Below, piece after piece: positions 48,110-59,779 of a stretch of 64,000 nt of DNA. The stretch's first letter is position 1. The number at the start of each line of letters is the position of its first letter. The notes beneath the pieces are model-generated. The model did no database searches, was not told where the DNA came from, and worked only from the letters and a program-made list of their open reading frames with translations. The stretch is from Nageia nagi. Taxonomy: Eukaryota; Pinophyta. The position numbers and the translations under genes were made by a program. The DNA lies in the NCBI GenBank assembly GCA_050084985.1, contig JBITNC010000001.1:41602001-41666000 (forward strand), read 5' to 3'.

Positions 48110-48664
48110 TGAAGTAAACAAGTCTAAAAATTGACTAAATTTCTAGTTACCCAAGATCACATGAAAGCCCACTCAAATTCCTTAAGCATTAAGAACACAA
48201 ACTCAAAGTATCATTCACATAAGATGATAACAATATAAAGTGCTTCCTCCAACCATGGGAGCACATCCATTAATCTAATATTTTATTTTCAAAGAGCATT
48301 ATCTTACAACAACTCTTTATCACTTTTACAACCTAAACAAGAGCATAACTTTGCTACAAATTTGAGTGGGTAATATCAAAGAGAGGCCTTCTATTTATAG
48401 GCCAAAATCCTACCTTGGATCGCCCTTTTAACCAATGTACAATGTCATGACATGCATTGCCCTTTTACCAAAGGGGCATGCTCATGATATGGAGTGTAGG
48501 ACAAGTTACATTATCATATTCACAAATACTTAAAAGATATATAGGGATACTTTTAAGTATTAGTGAATTTATATGATCATATTCACTAAATACTTAAGGT
48601 ATTTAGGGATACCCTTAAGTATTACATTAAGAGACCTTACAATAATGCATTATACATTCCAACA
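48110..48664 (-). repeat. probable solo copia LTR
   Basis: It is related to the 36/44/57-kb LTRs: minus-strand start TGTTGGAATGTATAATGCAT, TATA CTATAAATAG at 48391-48400, CCTTTTGGTAAAAGGGC block, end near TTACTTCA. At 555 bp it is longer because the U3 palindrome block is duplicated (about 48525-48570 and 48590-48632). No primer site lies on its left and no polypurine tract on its right. The flanks TCAAT (48105-48109) and TCAAC (48665-48669) look like an aged target duplication. Alternatively it is the 5' LTR of the outer copia with the primer site decayed. Confidence 0.68.
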
Positions 48665-48731
48665 TCAACCTCCATCTATCTATTGAAAAGTTAATGATTT
48701 AGTTATTTGGATCATCATGACAAGTTGATGC

Positions 48732-49022
48732 ATGGACCCCCCCCTAGTCCCACCTCCTAGTGTTACCATAAAATGGGGAGCTCCTAATTATAATGGCAAT
48801 CTTGATACTAGTTGGGGCAATTATGATCCACATGCAACATGTAAATATACCAAATGGTTTCCCTCATCTTCTCATGCAAGTCAAGTAGTTGGTTGGAGTG
48901 AATATATTAGTGATGACACCAGTACCTATCATGCCAATAATGGATGGGACCTACAGCCTATAGCTGCTAATGAATGGCAACACATGGCTGATGACAAAGA
49001 GAATGTTTATGGGGCTTCCTAG
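48732..49022 (+). CDS. hypothetical 96-residue frame, unknown
   Basis: An ATG-started frame (MDPPLVPPPSVTIKWGAPNY) rich in W, N, D, S and P, with balanced composition unlike the AT-noise frames around it. No signal peptide, membrane segment or motif I recognise. No promoter or neighbouring exon was identified. It may be an exon-like or gag-like fragment of another mobile element. I have little confidence that it is expressed. Confidence 0.25.
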   Translation: MDPPLVPPPSVTIKWGAPNYNGNLDTSWGNYDPHATCKYTKWFPSSSHASQVVGWSEYISDDTSTYHANNGWDLQPIAANEWQHMADDKENVYGAS

Positions 49023-51059
49023 GATGCATCTTAATTATGTTTAATGCATGGCATTTTATGGGATTGATATAGTGTTCTTCGGCCCATTATGTAAAAAATA
49101 TTTTTATTTTAAAGTATCTTGATCATAATTTAGGTTGATAAAAGTAATTATTTAATATAAATTGAATTTTTCATCAAAAAAGATAGTAGCAAATAAATCT
49201 TTTAGATCTGAATTTAAAAATTCCATATTCAAACCCTGAACATTTAATCAACTTCCATGTAACCACCACATGTCATCCTAACATTTATTTCTCTCCATTT
49301 TACAAATACCAGAGGTCACTTGCATTATGTTGACCGAAGTCTAAAGTTAAAGCGGGCACACAATGGTTATCTCAAAGTTGAAGCCATACGAAAGCTCTAA
49401 CAAATCGTAAATATATTTTTCTAAGTTGGACACATAGAGAATTGAACTATTTAAATGGTATTCAGTTCACTAGAAATAAATAAATAAAATTTTAAATCCC
49501 ATAATTTGAATTTTGAAGGATTCGATTACATCATGTAATGTTATTTTCATGATTTCAACAAAATAAATTATAATGAACAGGTAAAATCCAACTTATAGTC
49601 AAATTTCTTTGGAAAAATCATATATTTTCCTTTTCATTATTCAAGTATTTCTCAAGCAAGAAAACATTCTAAAATATTGCTTTCCTCATGCAGGCTTTTG
49701 GTAAAGCGGCTTCTCAAACTAGCATAGGAAATAGTTAAAAAACTCCTACAATCCAAGGTAGGAGAATACTTTATAAACAATCTAATTTCTTGTTACTTCA
49801 ATAATACCATAGCAATCTTAGAATTATGCAGATTTCTCTTCAAAAACATTGAACAAGCCAAAGAAAATTACAGCATCATCAAAGATATTCTCAATCTACA
49901 TGGGTTTCTAATAATTTGAATGAACATGAATATGATTGGATAATTAAGTTATTTGAGTTGTTCGTAAATCTTGAGAATCCTTTTAAGATTGTGATAGAAC
50001 AACATTTCTAGACAATTCAAGAAACATAGAGAGATTTGTAGGAGAAATTTGAATATTTTGAAAAGGTTTGTATTCTATAACAAACCCTCCATAGCCATTC
50101 TTACAAGGCTACATGGACTATAACTTATTGAATGTGATTTAACTATTCAAAGTGTTAAATTATAGTATCCTTAAAATAATTATCATGAAGGTATTTGGAA
50201 CTTCAATTCTCTCTAATAAAAATTAGCTGAATTTTTTAATAATAATTTTAATAGTTTGTGTTGAGTTTGATGAAGTGGTGATATAGTCTCTTATAAAACG
50301 ATGTTTTGAGATAATTGAGGTGTATAAACATCCACATGGAAGATTCTAAATTATATTCCTTCCCTGTACATTGTTGATATTTAAAAAACCTTAATAGATC
50401 CTATAAACCAATAGGTTTAGAGGACGTTTAATATCAACTTTACTTTTAATAGGTTTAGAGGTTTTATATGTTTAAATTAGATAAACTTCCATCCATAAAT
50501 ATTATCATTTTTTCATTATGATATAAGTTTAGTAGGATTAGGTATATTATATGAAATAATATAAGAATTTGGTTGATACAAACTATTTCTGCAACTAAGT
50601 TGACTATTTGTTTCCACAACTTTTCTAACATAATCCATTTCCATAATTAGGCTAACACTATCTATTTTCGTAGTTGGGCCAATTGCATTTTCTTTCAACT
50701 AGGTGCAATTTTAAAAAGTATGATTATAAATGTCATTTCATAACCAAAAGGGATCAAGTGACTACTCATGGGAAAGGTCTCTTCATAAGCATTCTAATGG
50801 TACATCACATGCCTTAATCATATGCTTGAATCAAAAGTTATGGTCATTTTTATAAAACATAGTGTAACTAGGCTAACAACAACCCCTATGCAATTGGGCC
50901 AATATCAAAATATATGTTGTGGGATGACAACAAATCTTATGTTATTGGGTCGATAGCAAATCTGCATTACTAGGTTGATAGCAAATTTGTACTACTGGGA
51001 TGACCACCATTCTTTTGTGATAGATTTTTTTTTAATATATGTCAAGGGTCTTTTCTTGA
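49023..51059. other. AT-rich DNA, no gene seen
   Basis: No frame above 60 codons with family resemblance. Short GGGATGACAACAAATCT / GGGTCGATAGCAAATCT-like phrases recur at about 50920-51010, a weak local repeat. Confidence 0.35.
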
Positions 51060-52440
51060 TCAAAAAGGGTTGGGTTAAATAAATCATTAGAAATCTCTTT
51101 TCATGATATTTCAAATAGTATATGATTTACCTCCATTGGACATATTAGAAAAATCTACGGCCTTTGGAAGATGATTGATCTACTTTGATAGGTTCAAATT
51201 TTTAGTAACCCCACAAAACCTAAAGGTAATACTCTAAACACTTGAGCATGATAACTCCACCTAGAATCCTTTGTCGAAAGATTTTTGTTTCATTCATGTG
51301 ATCCTTTTTAGATTGGAATTCCTAATATGCCCAACTCTATTTGGTATCTACATGGATCAATTAGAAATATATTTAGAAGAAGCTAGGTGCATAGGTACCA
51401 ACATACGCAACCCTATCATTATTATGTTATTGTATGTTGATTAGCTAAACATTATGATAATCTTGTAAAATAATTAAGTATCCTTTAAATATTCTATAAT
51501 ATATTTGATTTAACAATTAATATAGATATAACTAAAATTATGATTATTAAATTTAAAATGATGCTTCACCATACAATCCTCTTTAATAATCAACCCCTAG
51601 AGGTGATTCACTCTTATAAATATTTAGGTATTGATATCAATTATAAACTAAATTAGAATCTAAGTGTTGAAAAAATAATCTATTTTGGATGGAAGGTCTT
51701 TTATGGTTTGGAAAATAATTATAAAAATACAAAACTAGGATAAAATAAACCTTTTTCTATTGACTCATAACTCCAATAATATTTTGTGGTTGTGAAGTTC
51801 GGGTTTGAAGCATTTTTAAAAAAACATGAAATAAAATTGAGCAAATTCTAAAATAATTCATTATTTATAACCACAAAATTAAAAATAGCACACCATACCA
51901 TATCCTTCTCATGGAAGTTGATCTATTCCCTATGAAAAGTAAATACCTAAACTTATATATATATATATCATACAATTAGAAAGTAATAAATTTAGGTCAT
52001 CATAGGTTGCTTTTAATCTCCCAACAAACTTGACTAGCCTATCAAAATCTTGAAGGAGGTTGATTAAAAGACAATGATAAGTGATTGATTCTTAGGACAT
52101 ACAAAATAATGTAACTTATTCAGATAATGATATATTAAAATTACAAATAAAGTGAATAATTATTTTTGGAGTGATGATATAATCAAGAATAAAATAAAAT
52201 TATCCTACAACAAAAATATCATCAATCCAAAAATTGAACTTCCATCATACCCACATAAGATTATCAAGCTCAAAAAGAAACTTATGATTAAAAAATTAAG
52301 AACTAATTTACATGAGCTACATAGTGAAATAGGTAGATAGATGATACCTACAATACCATGGAATGAAATAATTTATAAGTTTTGTAACCTAAATACCATT
52401 GAACATGAGACTTATTTTCTTCCTATCCACCCATTCTAAA
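51060..52440 (+). pseudogene. second type of non-LTR retrotransposon RT remnant
   Basis: Translated in drifting + frames: CPTLFGIYMDQLEIYLEEA (51330-51390), then LLYVD at 51440, the RT catalytic YxDD followed by a stop. YKYLGIDI is near 51625, and GWKVFYGLENNYK at about 51690-51725. At 52152-52340 is an open stretch ending KIKKLRTNLHELHSEIGR-like sequence, then a Cys-poor remnant of the terminal zinc segment (HETYFLPIHP). The layout resembles jockey/I-like non-LTR elements rather than the L1 type at 25-31.6 kb. Heavily decayed. The upstream RT part near 51060-51330 is barely readable. Confidence 0.6.
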
Positions 52441-54599
52441 AATATATTAGATAAAACTATAATGATAGTTATAATTACAACCTAATCCTTTAATTATTAA
52501 ACCATGGTAACCAAAATAAGCTTAGCACTTTTATCATGTATCTTATTTATATTAAAAATAATCATTTAAATACATAAATAATATATATATTTATCTTCAC
52601 ACAAATTTTTATAAGTCCTAGAAATCATTAGATTTAAAGGATGTTAAAAAGCATTGTTCACTTATTTTGAGAATTTTGTCATTTTTATTTTTTTGCAATT
52701 ATTAAAATTTAAAAATTATTGAGGAATAATTTTTTTCTAATTCATTTTTGTTCTTCAAATTTTAGTGCAAAATAAGAATTTACCATCTTTAAGATCATAG
52801 AAGGGAACCTTTTTAATTTATAGATTTACATGTGAATACAAAGGGCGAAGAGGAGCTTTTCCTACTAAAAGAGACAATAATAAGACTAAATGAATTTTTG
52901 CACCCAAATGATTGTGGACAAGCATAAGCATGAGGGTATTTAATCATGCAAATATGAACAAGGAAGAATAAGGATAAACTACTAAGTATGAATTCACACT
53001 AGCATCATTGGAAAAAGGTTAAATGGGTGCATCTTCAAAGTGAATTAAGTGAAAGAGAATGTATATGTTCATATTCTCTGGTAATGGTAGATAAAGAAGT
53101 TTTATCTTTTAAACCACAATGGTTAGAAATAATAAAATATGTTATCTAATAGAAAAATAGGAAGGTAAATACAAACATATCGAGGACCATAGTTAATCAT
53201 AACATCATAATGCTCAACAACAGTATATACAAATAAAGCAAACCTTAAATTATCAAATTTTACATAGCATTTAATTCAAACTCATAGAAAACTTAAGTAG
53301 AATTAATCGACGCATGCAAATTACCTTATAAAAGAATTTGATAAATAAAGTAATCTATCAAGATAAAAGATTTTTATTACTTGAATGCATTTCTAAATTG
53401 TTGAACAAAAATATGATACTTGAAATAATGTTAATGTCACATTAAGCTACAAAGGTCATTTCAACTCTTAAAAGAGATCATAATAAAATAAATGAATTAC
53501 CTTCATGTATCATTTCTTTTCTAAATTATACTAATAAAAATTAGAAATATAAACATTTATACAAAACAAGTTTTAAAATTTTGTAGAATATTTCAACTAT
53601 AAAGATATATTTATAATTAATAATATTAAATGAAACCTAACGTGAGTGGCCTTCATAGGATATCATCTATAATAGAATAACACAATAGAGCGAGTACATG
53701 ATGTAATCCATAATATATTAGAAAAGGCTTTTGTTTCCACCACCACTATCATTCCACTCCATATTTATATACTTTTGGAAAGTGATATAGATGCTCATTA
53801 AACAACCATGTTATGAAATAAATATTTTATTTGTTTGATTAATTTCAAATATTATTTTGTTAGGGTGATGAGGAATAAATTTTGATCCATTGGGATAGTA
53901 TATGCAATGCCTACTAAGATCTATGCATCCTTCACATCCACCATACATGTTTTCCTATGTGTCACATTGGAGGAAATTTTCTCTTCTTCATTTTTGTCAT
54001 ATCACATCTATAGGCTCTTCGTCCTCACCTCTCATAGTATCCTCATCACCATCCTACTCTTTTGCTTCTTTTGTAGCTTCCTCTAATTCTTCATATTCAT
54101 ATATACTAAGAGGAAGTGGCTTGTAGGTGTCCCACCATGCCTTGTATATATGCTCCACCACACTTTCCTCCTCATATTCATCTCTCAACCCATAATCTTG
54201 TGGAGGGGAACAACTGATTTTCCACTTTGGAACAACCTTAACCTCCCATGGGTTCAGTGTATGTCTTATAACTATGTGAATGACTAATGGATAAGGAGGA
54301 GGTACAACTTTCCCATGCTCAAACTAAAGTTGCATCTTATTAGATTTGTATGGCTCTATGAACTCCTTGTTTGGATATAGTATGGATTCCTTTGCCAACT
54401 TATATAATAGATAGTTTTTTGACATCTCACACATTAAAACAAATTGTAGATCATATCATCCTCAATAAGATTATCAATATATTTTCACCACTTGTTCAAA
54501 GTATTGTGTACCTATGTAACCTTTCAGTTAATAGCCCACCTGTTCTAATATGACAAGGTATCATCCTTAAAATCTATAGGCAATTTTGATGCTTAAAGT
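52441..54599. other. no recognisable gene
   Basis: 52.4-53.8 kb is AT-rich and frame-poor. 53.9-54.2 kb is richer in C and T, with an S-rich + frame (53902-54126). Its complement is E/D-rich, so this may be an acidic coding stretch of the minus-strand remnant to its right. Confidence 0.3.
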
Positions 54600-55250
54600 A
54601 TAACCATATTCTCAAGACCCTAACATTGTAGAACATATGTATGAATTAGTCTCTAACCATTCTTTAGTGCTGATATAAAATTATGCAAATTATGGTATAT
54701 CTAAGCAATACTGAATGGTGCCCAAGTAAATATATGATCCTCAACCATATTTTACACAATGTAAACCATATATAAATGAAATATCTCATGATTATTATCT
54801 AAATAGATGATATTATTAATACAAGAAGCCACTATAAGTCCAAGATACATTTTTTCCCCTAGGTCCATCATGAACTACCTCATGAATGTAAGTTGTGCCC
54901 TTATTTCCCTCATGATACTCCACAGAATTGATCATTCACTTTGTATTGTTTTTCATGCCTAAAGGATTCAAATTTTCCATCATATGCACCATGGTTCTCT
55001 ACATAAGAACCCTTAGAATTTGATACACATCTTCAAGGGTTATGATCATTTCACCTATAGGAAGTGAAATGTATTGGTAATATTCAACCATCACTAAAAT
55101 AGGGTAGTCAACATATGTTTGTCTACTTTCACTTTGGTTACTTATAATAAATACCCCATCCTAGCATGTTGCATATTCATTAGTACCTCCTAATCAAGTT
55201 CTTCATACCATATGTAGTCTATTTCCTAGCTTTTTCTCTCTGACTCAAGT
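54600..55250 (-). pseudogene. possible plant-mobile-domain (PMD-like) remnant
   Basis: Minus strand near 55090-55020 reads YYQYISLPIGEMIITLEDVY, close to the h.P.GEMtiTLeDV signature of the plant mobile domain. That domain occurs in MAIL/MAIN host proteins and in some Mutator-like and gypsy elements. Before it stands an ALVEY-like segment, after it ILRVLM, and further along HEVVHDGPRGKNVSWTYSGF. Stops interrupt it repeatedly. The call rests essentially on one motif. Confidence 0.38.
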
Positions 55251-56599
55251 AATATAATGTGTGAATGAGATTGCATCAAAAAATGAACACATAGGTAAGT
55301 ATGCATACTTTTACAAAAAAAAATTACATATTAATTTATATTTATGAAGGTACAAATTTCATATAAACAATAACACAAAAGTATCACCCCATTGTTTACT
55401 CAACATTGTTATTGAATTATATAATACCTTAGTACTAGCACTATTTATCCATCATGAAACATAAGAGAAACTTGCAACACAATTTACAAATATCAAAATG
55501 CATAAAAAAAATAATTCTCTAATAGAAAAAATGCAAACAAAAATAAAAACATTGATTCCCTAGGGTTTCATAATTCATTGGCCTTTTACATGAAAATGAA
55601 ATAGTGAAATTTAAAAGAAACTTGATCTTTATAATGAAACAAGCTACAATAAACACATTTAGGGTCTTTAGAAATCATCACATGATATGAATCTAGGTTA
55701 TACCATAAAACATAGGCCCTATGACCATATCATTCTATGTTTCTAACCTCCATAGCCTCTACTAGGTCATAAATAACTCATAATAGCCAAATCACCAAGA
55801 GTACCTCCAACCAGATGCCTCAAACTTAAAAACCTTATATCTCCTTTTCACTTGCAAATGAAAATTGAAAATTGAAAATGACAAATGAAAATTATTTGAA
55901 CCTATTTAAAACTCAAAATAGAACATACATTCTAAGATCATTTTAATTTTTATGATAAATGATTGGTATTTACTTGATACTTCTCTAATGACATCTCCAA
56001 TGCAAGACATGGTGATTGACATAAAATTTGATAAAACTATCTTAAAATTATTAACATCAACACTAGGGACAACACTAGTATTGATAAATAAATATCAACA
56101 TCAGATAATTTCTCTAAATTATTGAGATAATCATAAAGAATTGATTCAGATTTATTACTTGATAATTAAATGATATGATTAGATCTTAGAAGTATTTCAA
56201 AGATGCAAATGTTCCTCAATGCTAGCATTGAGGGTAATAATGGGTAAATGCAATATTTTTCAAAAGAAAAGACCTAGGGACATGTATCCATGCAAATACA
56301 AAGGGATGTTTCTCTCTCTATATATTTATTTCATAATACATTGCTATGATTTCTTAAGTATTTATAAGTGAACTTGATCTTATAATGTTGTATAATTTAT
56401 TACGTTAATTTCCTAAGTAAATTGAATTACCAATATGGATATGTTTCTTTCATTTATGCTCATCTATCATCAACATATCTATGGATGATGAAATCTTAAC
56501 ACTTGTTATGAGTTTCTTTCATTTACGATGCTTTTACCTAAGAAAAATATATAGAAAATGAAAGCTCTTTTTTTCTAATGTTTGAACATTTTATGCTCA
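55251..56599. other. AT-rich DNA, no gene seen
   Basis: No frame or boundary could be supported. A TTTCTTTCATTTA phrase with neighbouring sequence recurs at about 56440, 56510 and 56918, a weak repeat. Confidence 0.35.
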
Positions 56600-56890
56600 C
56601 ATCCTTTGTTAGTTGGGAAATAATTAACTATTACTTATGTACACACATCTTCTTAATGGTATCTAGGGTAAAGGATACTGGCAATGACATAGTTCATTAT
56701 GATGAAACTATGAATTATTTATGAACACCTTTGTTGGTTGGGATATTAATCATCACTTTTATGATCAACTTTGTTGTTTATGTTATCAACCATCATTATG
56801 TTTTCTTTATAGTCACCTTTGTTTGTTGGTTTTTTAGCCATCACTTATGATCACCTTTGTTGGTTAGGTTGTTAACCATCACTATGCAGA
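56600..56890. repeat. diverged short tandem repeat, ~40-45 bp unit
   Basis: About five copies of a phrase like CACCTTTGTTGGTTGGG, then TTATTAACCATCACTTATGA, starting near 56600, 56723, 56764, 56812 and 56845. The GGTT...AACC parts of a unit can pair, so each is a weak palindrome. Confidence 0.6.
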
Positions 56891-57257
56891 TTGTTGTTAT
56901 GAATAATATCTTATAGTTTCTTTCATTAATGTGCCTTGTATCAATGTTATATTTATGGATAGTGAAATATCATAGGTATTATATTAATTTCATATTTTCT
57001 CCTAAATGCTTATTTTTCAAAGATAAAATACACAATGCTCTTTCGATCTTTGGAGGGTATGTTTATTTTTCCATAGGTAATTTGTAATTAGGTCTTGTTG
57101 GTCACTCCAACAATAACATATGCAAGGAGGGGGAAAAATACATCACCAATAAATTATTAATTATATGAAGATATAAGAAAAATTAGGAATTTAATTTTTC
57201 TTTTTTATTTACTTTGCAAGCATAATTTCATTTTACTTCATTAAATATTGCAAAGGG

Positions 57258-57754
57258 TGTTGGAATGTATAATGCATTATTGTAAAGGTTTGTATTAAAT
57301 CTTCTATGAAAGTTCACTAATACTTAAGTGTATAATTTTATACCTTAAGTATTTAAGTGAATATGATAATGTAACTTGTCTTACACTCCATGTCATGAGC
57401 ATGCCCCTTGGGTAAAAGGGTGTGCATGTCATGCTTTTGTACATTGGATAAAAGGATGATCCAAAGAGGGATTTTGGCCTATAAATAGAAGGCTCCCTCT
57501 TTGTGATTACACACCAATTATGGAGTAAATTTATGCTATAGGATAGTGGTTAGGAGAAAAGAATAGGAGAATTGTAAGAGTTCATGTTTGTTAAGAAGAG
57601 AGATCTAGTTAGTGGATGTACTCTTAGTTGGAGGAACCACTTACATCTTATGTTATCTTTGTGAGATTGCTTTCTGTGATAGTTAGTTTTGAATTGTGAG
57701 CTTTCATGTGATCTTGGTTGTTTAGAAATTATCTTCTTATTGTTAGTTCCTTCA
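57258..57754 (+). repeat. copia 5' LTR (57-kb element)
   Basis: 497 bp, TGTTGGAATG...TCCTTCA, with TATA CTATAAATAG at 57479-57488 and U3 palindrome at about 57313-57361 (arms TTCACTAATACTTAAG and CTTAAGTATTTAAGTGAA). Confidence 0.9.
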
Positions 57755-57757
57755 AAT

Positions 57758-57769
57758 TGGTATCAGAGC
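57758..57769 (+). other. copia primer-binding site (57-kb element)
   Basis: TGGTATCAGAGC, an intact initiator-tRNA-Met complement, three bases after the LTR. Confidence 0.9.
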
Positions 57770-58418
57770 TTGGTGTGGAAGCTCCTCTTCAACTCTTAGA
57801 AGGTTATTCAACCTTTTACAACTTAGAGGTCTTAATCATATTCTTTATTGGTAAGACACTTGAAGATATAATTTCCAAATTTATTCAAGATTATTTTTTG
57901 GGTTGCTAACATTGCTTATATGTTAATATTGTGAGGAAAATTTACTTACAAATATTTTGTTGTTACACATTTTCTTCTATGCTAGTTGCAAGTTTCTTTG
58001 ATAAATTGTACATAAAATGTAACAACAATATATTAATGAAGAACTTCATTCTAGTTTATCTAAATTTGATTTAGCTTGTAATTTATTTATACTATATTAA
58101 TTGCATACAAAATTTCAATTTTTTACACCCTTGTAAATATATTTACAATGAATTTTTTTTATTATATTTTGTTACAATGTAAAATAGTTGTTCAAAATCA
58201 AAATATTATTTGAAATCAATCAGAGCATACTAAAATAGTAAAAAAAAGAGGGTAATTTTTTTTCAATAGCTAGCAGGAGGGGGTTTAATGTTTGCTTATT
58301 TATAATTTTTTAAATCTTTATTAGGGAGGTTGACCAACTACTAGCCAACCAATCCCCTCTCCTCTACTCCTCCCAAATAGCGACCTTAATTGGACACCTT
58401 GACCTTTGCACCTACCAC

Positions 58419-58781
58419 ATGGGCCACCATTCCTTTATGCTAATTCAAGGAGGAATATTCTATCTTCCATATGACCTCTCATCCATACCCAATCTCCTCC
58501 ATATTGTGGTCTATCATGGTGCCTCTCTTTTGTGGTCCTCTGCCCTTCCTATTCTCAACCTCAATGTTTACTCATTCTATCTTTTGCATGACCTCTCCTC
58601 CATACTAGATCTCCTCCATACCATGGTCTACCATGGTGCCTCTCTTTTGTGGCCCTCCACCCTTCCTTTTCTTAGCCTCAATGTTTACTCATTCTACAGC
58701 CTAGGGTTGTTCCTGGCCATTCGAACATCCCCTACTTTATCATTAAAGCTGCATTGCACCATGTTTAGGTACCCCCTCTAA
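58419..58781 (+). CDS. hypothetical 120-codon frame with a 39-residue tandem repeat
   Basis: The open frame contains two copies of a 117-bp unit (offset from 58471 to 58588), and 117 is a multiple of three, so the frame persists. The repeated peptide includes DLSSI..LLH..VYHGASLLW and LNVYSFY. It lies inside the copia leader in a C/T-rich island, on the element's sense strand, 2.1 kb before gag. No similar frame was seen in the nested copia's leader, so it may be a captured fragment. I do not recognise a family and cannot show it is translated. Confidence 0.28.
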   Translation: MGHHSFMLIQGGIFYLPYDLSSIPNLLHIVVYHGASLLWSSALPILNLNVYSFYLLHDLSSILDLLHTMVYHGASLLWPSTLPFLSLNVYSFYSLGLFLAIRTSPTLSLKLHCTMFRYPL

Positions 58782-59144
58782 CATGCATAGGGTTTAAATT
58801 TTTTTTCTCCCTTTGTTTGCCTATCACCCATCGTAATGAGTTGACGAGTGGCATTGCCCTCCATCTTCTCATGTCGCCTCTCCCTCCTCATGAGGTGAAG
58901 AAGGGTCTACATTAGACCACACAATGAGGGGAGGACATGATAGTTTGTTATCCCTATACCATCATTACACTCCCTGCCTCCTTCACTTGGTTGACAACTA
59001 TGGGCACTATTCATTTCATCCATGGTCTCACCCATTCCAATTTTCTTTCATGGGTTGCCCTCTCTCTACCTCTCATCCCATGCGTGGCCTTGCTCATTCC
59101 ATTTTTTTCTTATACTAACTTTATCTCCTCCTATTCTATTTTAA

Positions 59145-59164
59145 AATATATATATATATATATA
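59145..59164. repeat. (TA)n microsatellite
   Basis: About ten TA repeats at the edge of the C/T-rich leader island. A similar short run is at about 51955-51969. Confidence 0.8.
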
Positions 59165-59547
59165 ATAATTTTTTAACTTATGGTTGTTGAGCATTTAATT
59201 TTTTGAAATGCTTGCAAGGTCTTCTCTTTACTCAATGCACTCAAAAGCTTTAATTGCTTGCATAGCGTATACTCAAAGTTAATTTAATGATTCTATCTCT
59301 TCCCATTTTTAAATTACCTTAAGCCTTAAGTAAAAATGATGACTTGTACTTAAATGCATTCTAAGGTAATTTAGACCTTTTTTATTTTTAAATTTTGTTT
59401 TGAAATCTTATTGGGTACTCTCTTTGGTAAAAGGTTTTCAAGCATAAGGTTTTTTTTTTTTAAGTTCTAAGGTAATTTTTTTTAAAAAAAAAGGGATCAT
59501 GATTTAAAATCAATTTTAAGTAAAAGAGGGGAATTTTTAAAGTCTTT

Positions 59548-59779
59548 ACTTAAATTTTTAGATCCTTATATGACATGTCTATTTTAAGGTTTGATAAATT
59601 CCTTATGCAACACTTAAAATTCTTAGATCTTTAATGCAATGCTATGAATACAAGCTTATGCTTACTTAAAATTTTAAATCCTTATATTGCATGTCTATTT
59701 TAAGTGTTGATAAATTCCTTATGCAATACTTAAAATTCTTATATCCTTGATGCAATGCTATGAATGCAAGCTTATGCTT
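59548..59779. repeat. 116-bp direct tandem repeat, two copies
   Basis: Copies 59548-59663 and 59664-59779 both start ACTTAAA and end AAGCTTATGCTT. They share GATAAATTCCTTATGCAA and GATGCAATGCTATGAAT-type blocks with a handful of differences. It lies in the copia leader. Echoes of the phrases occur in the nested copia's leader near 42560-42620. Confidence 0.8.

Noticed and set aside
51955-51969. (TA)n run as a regulatory site
   Set aside because: Simple microsatellite in AT-rich DNA.
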